A stretch of 43,932 nt of DNA, from assembly GCA_031275285.1 (NCBI GenBank), contig JAISOY010000093.1, forward strand, positions 1 to 43,932. The letters are read 5' to 3'. Origin of the DNA: Bacteroidales bacterium. Its GTDB lineage: Bacteria > Bacteroidota > Bacteroidia > Bacteroidales > UBA4181. Under the pieces are notes generated by a model, which made no database searches, had not been told where the DNA came from, and saw only the letters and a program-made list of their open reading frames with translations. Shown piece after piece: positions 1-10,763 of the stretch (position 1 is the stretch's first letter; the number at the start of each line of letters is the position of its first letter). The translations under genes and the position numbers were made by a program.

Positions 1-909
1 CAGCGTATTCGGCAAGTTCCTTTCAAACCTTTGATCATAGTCATCGATCAGGTCACCGTTCGAATCGACATGGCGCTTTCCGTTTTCATCGGCCCGGAAG
101 CGGCTTCCAATGATCAGTCCGGGATGCATTGCCCTGAGTTCTTTTCCTAATTCATCCACCCATGCAGCTTCTTTCATCCATGCCCCATCCCATGAGCCAT
201 CAAACCAGAGTCCTTTGGCTTTAGGATAATCGGTCAGCAATTCGATCAACTGATTACGGGTAAATTCTTTGAATGTTTCATAACGGGCCTTTTGTTCATC
301 GGTTTTCAATGCCACATAGCCGGCCCAGTTCAATCTGTCGTCGCTTGTAATGGAAGCCCCTGCCTGATACCCGGGATGATTCCAGTCAATAATGGAAAAA
401 TACAGGTAAACATCTATTCCTTCTGCATCATAAGCATCTACCAGTTCTTTTACGATATCGTTCTTGTAAGGAGTGTTGGCAATCGTATAATCAGTGTATT
501 TACTCGGCCACATACAAAAGCCATCATGATGTTTTGTGGTGAATATCATGTATTTTGCACCCATCTGTTTTGCCTGCTTTGCCCATTTTTTCGCATCAAA
601 GGCAACCGGATTGAATTGTTTGTACAAATTATCATATTCTTCCCTGCTGATGAGCCCGGATGAACGAAACCACTCCGCGGCATAGGTAGATATTTTTCCG
701 TTCCATTGCCCTCCCGGAATGGCATATACACCCCAATGAATAAACTGTCCCAGACCATACTCACGCCAGCGTTGCATTTCCGGATCGGTACGTTTTCCTG
801 TATGATGGGCACCATGTTTCAACGGAATGCGCCTGGGCGGATTATTTTGTGCCATAGCCTGAAAGGCGAATACCATGCAAATAAAAATAATAAATACACT
901 TTTTTTCAT
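1..909 (-). CDS. alpha-L-fucosidase, GH29 (3' end beyond window)
   Basis: Secreted retaining alpha-L-fucosidase that removes terminal fucose from glycans. The frame starts at the ATG complementary to 907-909 and stays open for 303 codons to the window edge, so the C-terminus is missing. Seen: a signal peptide of about 20 residues ending AMAQ, then the GH29 core with GQFIHWG (54-60), KHHDGFCMW (126-134), SIIDWNHPG (172-180) and LWFDGSWDGAW. Asp237 in LWFDG is the expected nucleophile by family knowledge. The acid/base residue would lie further along and cannot be judged. The gene sits downstream of a GH2 remnant and the AraR/GH51 genes on the same strand, so it probably belongs to the same arabinose/galactose/fucose stripping cluster. 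The family call is firm; substrate linkage is unknown. Confidence 0.95.
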   Translation of the reverse strand, partial: MKKSVFIIFICMVFAFQAMAQNNPPRRIPLKHGAHHTGKRTDPEMQRWREYGLGQFIHWGVYAIPGGQWNGKISTYAAEWFRSSGLISREEYDNLYKQFNPVAFDAKKWAKQAKQMGAKYMIFTTKHHDGFCMWPSKYTDYTIANTPYKNDIVKELVDAYDAEGIDVYLYFSIIDWNHPGYQAGASITSDDRLNWAGYVALKTDEQKARYETFKEFTRNQLIELLTDYPKAKGLWFDGSWDGAWMKEAAWVDELGKELRAMHPGLIIGSRFRADENGKRHVDSNGDLIDDYDQRFERNLPNTL

Positions 910-955
910 GATTGATCTATTCTTTAGTATTTAATCGTTTTAAGTTCCTCTATTT

Positions 956-1417
956 TCACAATCCGGCATGTTCTTTCAAACGGACTTCAGGGGCGTTATT
1001 GTCCAAATCCTTATCTGCTTCGGAATAATTCCATACTATTTCATATTTATAAGAATTTCCGTCTCTTGTTACTTTTGCTTCAATCATGTTCTCCCCTTCT
1101 TTCAGGGTAACATCATCAAATATATAATGAACATACGTATATCCTTTTCTTCCTGACTTTATCTCCTCGCCATTAATGAATAACCGTGGAGTTCCCACAT
1201 TCGAAAAGATGGTAACCGGTGTTACCTGATTACCTCTGTTCACCACCCTCCGCTGTGTAATATACAAAACAGGCTCTTTGCTCCAGTTGGCCTTGTACCA
1301 GTAGAACGGATCCTTTTTCGTCTTCCTGTCAAAGGTAACCAATCCTTTCATATTTCTCGATTCTACTTTTCCCTGAGATGACATTGGCGTTGCAAAATCA
1401 TCAGATTTATAAAGGGA
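956..1417 (-). pseudogene. C-terminal remnant of a GH2 beta-galactosidase
   Basis: Only the tail of a family 2 glycosidase survives. The in-frame coding sense begins right after a TAA at 1418-1420 and gives the segment NMKGLVTFDRKTKKDPF, then YWYKANWS and an Ig-like domain with LFINGEEI and LKEGENMIEAKV. These are hallmarks of the end of the TIM barrel and the following domain in GH2 proteins. An ATG at 1384 could give a 142-residue protein, but it would have no catalytic acid/base or nucleophile. There is no signal peptide and no room for the missing roughly 600-residue front before the AraR gene that ends at 1499. Inference: a deletion fused the gene tail to the region behind araR. The tail is still open to its natural stop, so the event may be recent. 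Confidence 0.8.
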
Positions 1418-1498
1418 TTACTCATTCATGTATCCGGAAAACTGATAACTGATTTTACTTACCTTATTTTTAATTCTTGATATATCTTATTCATATCG

Positions 1499-2188
1499 TC
1501 ATAAAGAAAAATAATAGCCGTTCCGCAGCAACTGTTCGTATTTTTCTTTGTTAAACCTGTAATAAAACGCACCTCTTTTCGAACCCGATTTATCCTTGTC
1601 TTCCTGCTTTTCCAGAATATCCATTTCCAGAATTTTTTTCCTGAAATTCCGTTTATCCAGCGTTCGCTGGTAAATGGCCTCATAAAGTGATTGCAATTGC
1701 GGTAAGGTAAATTTTTCAGGCAAAAGATTGAAACCGATAGGTTTTGTCGCTGCCTTTTTCCTCAGAATTTCGATGGTATCGTTCAACATCTGATTGTGGT
1801 CGAAAATAAGTTTCCCTACTTTTCCAAGTGGTTCCCAACGGGCGTTATGTTTTTTACACAGGTTATCATCGAACAATTTCAGGTTGATCAACGCATAATA
1901 AGCAACTGATACAACACGTTCCCCGACATCACGTCCGAGTTCGCCATAAGTGCCGACCTGTTCCATAAAAACATCGCTGATGCCGGTATATTCGTACAGT
2001 ACACGTGTCACGGTTTCCGAAAGACTTTCATCCGAACGTAAAAAACCTCCCATTAAAGTATCTTCTCCTTTCAATGGCTCAAATTTCCGTTTAGAAACGA
2101 GGAGATATAACCTGTCATCCTTGAATCCTAAAATAATACAATCTACTGCTACGAAAAACTTTTCCTGTTCCTGATAAAATGGACACAT
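1499..2188 (-). CDS. araR: Nudix-related transcriptional regulator, AraR family
   Basis: Likely cytoplasmic repressor of arabinose-utilisation genes. The 229-residue protein has an N-terminal Nudix fold (about 10-150) and a C-terminal winged-helix part (about 155-225, with LPQLQSLYEAIYQRTLDKRNFRKK). The Nudix box is degenerate: GGFLRSDESLSETVTRVLYEYTG keeps GG and the spacing but lacks the REUxEE glutamates needed for hydrolysis, as expected for a sensor domain that binds sugar instead of cleaving nucleotides. This architecture is known from the Bacteroides arabinose regulator AraR and from NrtR-type regulators. It is flanked by GH51 and GH43 arabinosidase genes, which supports an arabinose role. 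A TTG-N21-TAAACTTG promoter-like pair lies just before the start codon. A role in another pentose pathway is the main alternative. Confidence 0.85.
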   Translation of the reverse strand: MCPFYQEQEKFFVAVDCIILGFKDDRLYLLVSKRKFEPLKGEDTLMGGFLRSDESLSETVTRVLYEYTGISDVFMEQVGTYGELGRDVGERVVSVAYYALINLKLFDDNLCKKHNARWEPLGKVGKLIFDHNQMLNDTIEILRKKAATKPIGFNLLPEKFTLPQLQSLYEAIYQRTLDKRNFRKKILEMDILEKQEDKDKSGSKRGAFYYRFNKEKYEQLLRNGYYFSL

Positions 2189-2271
2189 TAAATTACAAGT
2201 TTATGGAAGTGCTTACTTGTTAATCAATATTTTTTAAAGATCACAAAACAAATCACTTAACATCCGGTAAA

Positions 2272-4248
2272 TTATTTTAAAATGATTTTGTAGATCCCAA
2301 ACGACTGAGGTTCTGCTTTCACCGTTAAAATACTGTTATCCAGACTTGCCGTTGTTTCTTGCAGAACAATCCGGTTCGGATTTTCCAGCGAATTGATGGC
2401 TTTTAATTCGTTGTCCTGCATTTTAACACACTCACCAAGCATCAGCACTGTATTTTTCTTTATTCCCGAAAGGGTGATTTTAACCTCTTGCGCACCGGTA
2501 CCTGTGTTTACTATTTTAACGATGTAACAGTTCGCATCTTTGTCTAATACTGCCGAAGCATACATACCGTTTTCACCTGTGACCGTGTTCCCGTTTTGCA
2601 ATAATGATGCTGTATTGGTTCCTTTTTCTCTGGCATAAACCTGTTGCACATAATAGTTGGGTGTTTTTACGACCGAGAGGTTGTTGAACCAGATTAAATC
2701 CGGGTTCCACTGCCACGCGTCGTAATGGGCGAACAACGGTGCATAGGTGCACATGTGTACAATATCGGCATTACGTTCCAGCCCTGTCATGAAAGCGGCT
2801 TCATAAAGCGCCGAAAGGAAATTGTTCTGTTTTCCTGATGGATGGTCGTGGCACGCATATTCGCCCGCAAAAACGGCAGGACCTTTGCGGTCGTACTTGT
2901 CGTAACGGGCGGCACTGTTCAGAAACCACTGCGGGTCTTTGTAATAATGCTCGTCAACCAGATCGACTTTCAGGCGTTTCATCTCGGGCCACAGGTAGTC
3001 GAATTCTTTTCCGTCGGCCGAAGGTCCGGAACTTCCGATGATCTTGATACCGGGATATCTGGCACGGATGGCTTTGATGAACGGTTCCAGACGTTCGACA
3101 TATTCATTGCCCCACTGTTCATTACCGATACCGATGTATTTCAGGTTGAAGGGCGCGGGATGTCCCATTTCAGCGCGTAGTTTTCCCCAGACAGTAGAAA
3201 CATCGCCATTGGCAAATTCAATCAAATCCAAAGCATCCTGAATGTACCGGTCTAACTCGCCTACGGGTACGTGGGCTTCGCAACAACCGTTCTGGTACTG
3301 ACAGGCCAGTCCGACATTGACAACGGGCAGCGGTTCGGCGCCGATGTCTTCCGACAAAAGGAAATATTCGAAAAAGCCCAATCCATAGCTTTGGAAATAA
3401 TCGGGAAAGAAACGGTGCATAAACGTATAGTGCCAGCGGTTTTCGTTCAGAGGACGATTTTCGACGGGGCCTACGCTTTTTTTCCAGTCGTAGCGGGTTT
3501 CCAGATCGGTTCCTTCGACAATGCAGCCACCGGGGAAACGGAAAACTCCAGGGGTTAAATCTTCCAACGCCTGTGCCAGGTCTTTGCGCAATCCGTTTTC
3601 GCGTCCTTTATAGGTGTCGACGGGAAAAAGCGAAACATGTTCCAACGCAACGGAACCTTTTGATGTGAGGAAAATACGCAGCCGTCCTTTTTCTTCGGTC
3701 GAAGACGGAGTAAGGACAATCTGGTATTTTTCCCAATCATCGGATCTGATGATCAGATCTTTTCGGGCAATGATATTATTTTGCGCGTTTATCAGTTCGA
3801 CGCGGATTTTTTGCTCACCGGGCGAGTTGACTTTTTTTGCCCAGACTGAAAAGCGGTAACCGGCATCTTTCCTGAATCCCATTCCACGGAAGCCTTCGTT
3901 TTCGATTCCCGTATGCTTATGTTCATGCCCGGGATATGAAAGCACTACGTAGTGGGGATTGCGTTCGAAGGGTGGATCGTCTTTTCTTAATGCTACTTTC
4001 CCGAAAGTATTCCATCCCATCAGATTTTGCGGAAATTCGAAAGAGCGGTTCTTGACCAGTTCGGCATACAAACCACCATCGGCAGCAAAATTAATGTCCT
4101 CAAAAAACAGTCCGTACATGGTAGGTTGGATCGGAGCGCTTTTCTTTCTGGTATCGAGGGTGAGATCGATGGTTTGGGCTTTTACCATAAAGGTAAAAGT
4201 CAGTAATACGATACCTGCTGATATTTTCAATATTTTTTTCCTGTTCAT
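2272..4248 (-). CDS. alpha-L-arabinofuranosidase, GH51
   Basis: Secreted or periplasmic retaining exo-enzyme that releases arabinofuranose from arabinan, arabinoxylan or arabinogalactan. The 658-residue protein has a signal peptide ending VKAQ (about residue 25). It then has an N-terminal GH51 motif YGLFFEDINFAADGGLYAEL (45-64), a carbohydrate-binding-like beta domain (about 80-210), the TIM barrel and a C-terminal beta domain. Expected catalytic residues are present: acid/base Glu377 in GIGNEQW and nucleophile Glu463 in FAGEYACH. The gene is 83 bp upstream of araR and 74 bp downstream of a second GH51 gene, all on one strand, which suggests one transcription unit. Family and activity class are clear; preferred linkage is not visible. 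Confidence 0.95.
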   Translation of the reverse strand: MNRKKILKISAGIVLLTFTFMVKAQTIDLTLDTRKKSAPIQPTMYGLFFEDINFAADGGLYAELVKNRSFEFPQNLMGWNTFGKVALRKDDPPFERNPHYVVLSYPGHEHKHTGIENEGFRGMGFRKDAGYRFSVWAKKVNSPGEQKIRVELINAQNNIIARKDLIIRSDDWEKYQIVLTPSSTEEKGRLRIFLTSKGSVALEHVSLFPVDTYKGRENGLRKDLAQALEDLTPGVFRFPGGCIVEGTDLETRYDWKKSVGPVENRPLNENRWHYTFMHRFFPDYFQSYGLGFFEYFLLSEDIGAEPLPVVNVGLACQYQNGCCEAHVPVGELDRYIQDALDLIEFANGDVSTVWGKLRAEMGHPAPFNLKYIGIGNEQWGNEYVERLEPFIKAIRARYPGIKIIGSSGPSADGKEFDYLWPEMKRLKVDLVDEHYYKDPQWFLNSAARYDKYDRKGPAVFAGEYACHDHPSGKQNNFLSALYEAAFMTGLERNADIVHMCTYAPLFAHYDAWQWNPDLIWFNNLSVVKTPNYYVQQVYAREKGTNTASLLQNGNTVTGENGMYASAVLDKDANCYIVKIVNTGTGAQEVKITLSGIKKNTVLMLGECVKMQDNELKAINSLENPNRIVLQETTASLDNSILTVKAEPQSFGIYKIILK

Positions 4249-4322
4249 AACATCCTGGCTATTAAGTTAAGTTCATTTTACTTTATTAAATGTAACTTTA
4301 TATTTTTTCATATAACGATTTC

Positions 4323-6902
4323 TTAATCATTTTTCACTTTCATCCGCAACACCGTGAATGAATATGCGGACAGTTCCATCTCTCCCGAAAAGGTTACCTG
4401 TGCGCTTACGGGCTCTGCGCGCCTGTCATCGGGTTTCCCTGTCAAAACTGTTTTAACGGCGGTATTTTCCACATTCAGATCATCAATGTTCAACATTGCT
4501 TTTGCCTCAACAGGCAGCAGGTTGAGCAGTTTTATAATGATATCGCCTGTTTTGCTGTCGCGGACAACCGAACAGGCAATCCGTTTACAGACACCGCTGT
4601 TCCCGTCGGAAACTTTAACAAGGCTTGTAAGGTATTCGTCGCCCGGATTTTGCCCGTACAACTTCTGCACATGGTAGCCGACGGTAGGCTTTACTTCAGT
4701 GTTGTTGAAATAAATGAGGTCGGGACTCCACTGTGTATGTTTTTCTTTTGCCAGAAGCGGCGCATAAGAGGTAAGGGCTACGATGTCGCCGTTCCGTTCA
4801 ATATTTGCCAGATGCAGGGCCTCGGTCAATGCTGTTTCAATGTTGTTATGGCGTCCCGGAACATGCGCCGCATATTCGCCCAGATAAACCCTGGGCTTCG
4901 AGCGGTCGTAGCGGTCGTAATAATCCTGATTGTGGATGAACCATCCGGGCGGGACATAATAATGTTCGTCGATCATCTGAATGCCCGTTTCAGTGGCTAC
5001 ACGCCATCCTTCGGTGTAGTCGCTTCCTTCGTAAAATGGCCCCGCGGTTCCGACAATCATCATTTCAGGATATTTTTCCTTAATGGCACGGCATATCATC
5101 ACGAAACGTTCTTCAAAAACATCGGAAATAAGGTCTTCGTTGCCTATTCCTATATATTTCAATCCGAAAGGTTCCGGATGCCCTGCATCGGCACGCATTT
5201 TCGCCCATTTGTTTTTCTTCGGGTCGCCATTGGCCCATTCAATCAGATCGAAGATCTCCTGAATGTAATCCTGCATTTCATCCAACGGGATACCACACTG
5301 CTGTCCGTGTCCGCCTGTTCCTGAGTTCTGACAGGGCACACCGGCAGCGAGGACAGGGAGCGGTTCGGCACCGATATCTTCGCAGAACAGGAAATATTCG
5401 TAATACCCCAATCCCATTGTCTGGTGATACCCCCACAGGTTGCGGTCGGGTTTGCGCGATTCAAGCGGTCCGATGGTATTTTTCCAACGATATATATTAT
5501 CCATGCCATCGCCGTGTGCCACACAGCCGCCCGGAAAACGGACAAAACGGGGATGCATATCGGCGAGCGTTTGAGCAAGGTCGGCACGGAGACCATTCTT
5601 ACGTCCCCTGAACGTTTTCTGCGGGAAAAGAGAAACCATGTCAAGGGCAATCTTCCCTTCTGCCTGCGGAATTATTTCGAGACGGGCATCGTTCACTGTT
5701 TCGTTTGCAGTAATCACTGCAAAATGTTTTTTCCATGACTGTGATATGTTTTTGATGGTGGATACACCATAAACTTCACCGTTTTTTCCGGTCAACCTTA
5801 CGAGCAGGCTCTGCCCCCTGCCTTCAAGGCCACGTATAAAAACTGAAAAATCATATTTATCTCCCTTTTTCAGCGGGATGCCGTCGAAACCCTCGTTGAT
5901 AAGTCCTGTTCCCGGTTTTCTGATATCGAGTACGGCGTAATGTTTGTTATTTTCATGAACAGGACCGGATGTTTCGATATGGAAACCTATATGTTCACCG
6001 TTCAGCGTCCACGCTGAACGGGCATTCCATTCACGGTGGTCGGCACCGGAAAATTCAAAATCCCGGTTACGGATCAATTCGGCATAAAGTCCGCCGTCGG
6101 CAGCATAATTGATGTCTTCGAAAAAAATACCGATGAGCATATTACTGATGGGTTTGCTCTTCGACGGATCGACCGTTACGGTTACTTCCACAGGTTTCAG
6201 CCCGGCAAAACGGACGGGGTCGTCCCGCATCAGTTCGTTGTGCAAGCCATTGCGGTATTCGGCAATCTGCCATGTCTTTATCAGATGGTCGATTTCCGTC
6301 CAGGCAATCTGATGGGTGGTTCCCGTCTGGCTTTCCCCATTGAGGATCATCACATCACGCTGGTTGATCCGTGCCGCTTCAGGAATTTTCCGTGCAGGTT
6401 CGAAATGTTTGAAATCTTTGGTAAATGTTCCGAACAGTTCTTTATCCTGTCCTTTGGTATTCACCCACGAAATAAAGTAACCGTCTTTGTCCGGATCGTA
6501 ACCGATTTCGATCATCCGGCAATTACCTTGTCCTTCGAACAGATAGGGATAGGATTGCGGTTTCCAGTAGGTGAGGTTTCCGGAAGTGGTGTGGGCGATC
6601 ACTCCCACATCATCATTCAGTGTCCACAGGCAATGCCAGAGTCCGTTGCCGGCACGGTACAATACGGGATCGTACATGCGCTTCTGGCTTCCCCAGCGTC
6701 CGAAATCACTTTTTACAAAAGGGTGACCGTTACCTATCGGATGCCAGTTCTCTTTATCAATACTCCATGCAAAGCGCAGGCCGTTTTCGCCATAAGCAAA
6801 TATATACGCCGAATCGGGTTCATCGGCGTATATGTTGATATGTACGGTAAATAAAAAAAGTACGGACAAAAGATGTATGTATCTAAAAGGATGTAAAGGC
6901 AT
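4323..6902 (-). CDS. GH43-like domain fused to GH51 arabinofuranosidase
   Basis: Two-module secreted arabinosidase of 859 residues. After a signal peptide (about 1-26), residues 30-230 resemble a GH43-type beta-propeller (blade-like SIDKENW, MYDPVLYR, TSGNLTYWKP, TKDFKHFEP). At about 200 residues it is shorter than the usual 290-330, so it may be a partial propeller or accessory module. Residues 235-859 form a complete GH51 enzyme with GIFFEDINYAADGG, acid/base Glu589 in GIGNED and nucleophile Glu676 in YLGEYAAH. The two tandem GH51 genes share architecture but are clearly diverged, so they may split the work on different linkages. The start is the only ATG before the signal peptide. Confidence is high for GH51 and moderate for the front module. 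Confidence 0.9.
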   Translation of the reverse strand: MPLHPFRYIHLLSVLFLFTVHINIYADEPDSAYIFAYGENGLRFAWSIDKENWHPIGNGHPFVKSDFGRWGSQKRMYDPVLYRAGNGLWHCLWTLNDDVGVIAHTTSGNLTYWKPQSYPYLFEGQGNCRMIEIGYDPDKDGYFISWVNTKGQDKELFGTFTKDFKHFEPARKIPEAARINQRDVMILNGESQTGTTHQIAWTEIDHLIKTWQIAEYRNGLHNELMRDDPVRFAGLKPVEVTVTVDPSKSKPISNMLIGIFFEDINYAADGGLYAELIRNRDFEFSGADHREWNARSAWTLNGEHIGFHIETSGPVHENNKHYAVLDIRKPGTGLINEGFDGIPLKKGDKYDFSVFIRGLEGRGQSLLVRLTGKNGEVYGVSTIKNISQSWKKHFAVITANETVNDARLEIIPQAEGKIALDMVSLFPQKTFRGRKNGLRADLAQTLADMHPRFVRFPGGCVAHGDGMDNIYRWKNTIGPLESRKPDRNLWGYHQTMGLGYYEYFLFCEDIGAEPLPVLAAGVPCQNSGTGGHGQQCGIPLDEMQDYIQEIFDLIEWANGDPKKNKWAKMRADAGHPEPFGLKYIGIGNEDLISDVFEERFVMICRAIKEKYPEMMIVGTAGPFYEGSDYTEGWRVATETGIQMIDEHYYVPPGWFIHNQDYYDRYDRSKPRVYLGEYAAHVPGRHNNIETALTEALHLANIERNGDIVALTSYAPLLAKEKHTQWSPDLIYFNNTEVKPTVGYHVQKLYGQNPGDEYLTSLVKVSDGNSGVCKRIACSVVRDSKTGDIIIKLLNLLPVEAKAMLNIDDLNVENTAVKTVLTGKPDDRRAEPVSAQVTFSGEMELSAYSFTVLRMKVKND

Positions 6903-7043
6903 GTTTTATCTTCTATATAGTTTAAGAATTACGAATCAAAAACTCTGAACTTTTGATAAGGTATTTTATCTTTACTATTCTTTAGCTTGACAAACTCAAA
7001 GTTTGTTTCCTCAGTATAATACCCGGCCTTTGAGTACAACAAA

Positions 7044-10160
<3,117 letters not shown>

Positions 10161-10167
10161 TTAAAGA

Positions 10168-10451
10168 TTATTTTTCAGTTGATTTATTCCAATATTTCTC
10201 CAATCGACCGGTTTCGTCTGCCGTGACCTGAATAACGGCTCCATGCTCGGACAAGTTAAAGTTAGTGGTTTTCATTACCCCTTCGTTAAATCGTCCCGGA
10301 TTTCCAAAATAAATAAAGCCGGATGTTTCGCTGAAACCGAAATATGGCGGCTGATTGGCTGTGTATCTTGTTCGGGATACATGTTGACTTTTACTTTCTG
10401 TGAATGGGTCGTGAACGGTAAAAATGTGGCAATAAGGACCGGGCTCTTCAT
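10168..10451 (-). pseudogene. decayed secreted-protein gene, front and tail joined by a deletion
   Basis: Reading the minus strand from 10451 gives a signal-peptide start (MKSPVLIATFLPF, then TTHSQKVKVNMYPEQDTQPI) that hits a stop after 58 codons. In another frame the sequence continues as a different protein tail, YFGFSETSGFIYFGNPGRFN and then HGAVIQVTADETGRLEKYWN, ending at TAA 10168-10170. The simplest reading is a gene whose middle was deleted out of frame near 10355-10365, leaving its first 35 or so and last 60 or so codons. The front resembles the mature start of arabinofuranosidase-type enzymes, but I do not recognise the tail. A candidate AraR operator lies 10 bp before the start, so the original gene was probably part of the arabinose regulon. 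Confidence 0.6.
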
Positions 10452-10461
10452 AATAAGTTAT

Positions 10462-10482
10462 TAAGTGTCGATTTTACATTTA
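10462..10482. promoter_or_regulatory. candidate AraR operator, copy 1
   Basis: Imperfect inverted repeat TAAGTGT-N7-ACATTTA, with 6 of 7 arm positions complementary. The same arms, spacing and an almost identical T-rich spacer occur at 12759-12779. Both copies sit before genes read from the minus strand in the arabinosidase cluster that also encodes an AraR-type regulator. Assignment to AraR is inference; the repeat itself is seen directly. Flanking identity extends a further dozen or so bases to the right. Confidence 0.5.
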
Positions 10483-10572
10483 TTTTAAAAATGCAATAAT
10501 ACAATTAATTGTTGGATCTTCAAGATTATATGCAAACCTATTTTCAAGATTATTTTATATTATTCTTTTTTT

Positions 10573-10644
10573 TTCTTTGTCCTGATGCAAAGAAGTAACT
10601 TAGTGAACTTAGGCGAAGCCGCTCTCACGAGCAAACGCGAGTAA
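10573..10644. repeat. dispersed repeat element, copy A
   Basis: Non-coding stretch with a 7-bp stem, 8-base-loop hairpin (TTCTTTG at 10573-10579, CAAAGAA at 10588-10594). It is followed by a 38-bp motif at 10607-10644 containing ACTTAGGCGAAGC, CTCTCACGA and GAGTAA. The same motif recurs at 37102-37137 beside another 8-base-loop hairpin. It lies between the GH43 gene and the decayed gene. It codes for nothing recognisable and is probably a non-autonomous dispersed repeat of this genome. Confidence 0.55.
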
Positions 10645-10763
10645 CAAAGCAGCCTCACGAACACCAAACCAATACTTATGGCGAGTAAATCAGGGCTGGC
10701 TTCCGGAAGCGGGAACCAAACGTATGATTCACTCTGCGATAGAGATATTCCGTTTCCCTTAAT

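Noticed and set aside
4650..5324. Long open frame antisense to the GH43/GH51 gene
   Set aside because: It overlaps a clear catalytic GH51 region, has no recognisable domain and has the codon pattern of a reverse-complement shadow.
6036..6854. Antisense open frame of 272 codons over the front of the GH43/GH51 gene
   Set aside because: No homology signals or signal peptide; the opposite strand encodes well-conserved GH51 and propeller motifs.
10243..10464. Small plus-strand open frame in the gap before the GH2 gene
   Set aside because: The minus strand reads as a decayed secreted protein here, with a signal peptide and matching tail; the plus frame has no features.
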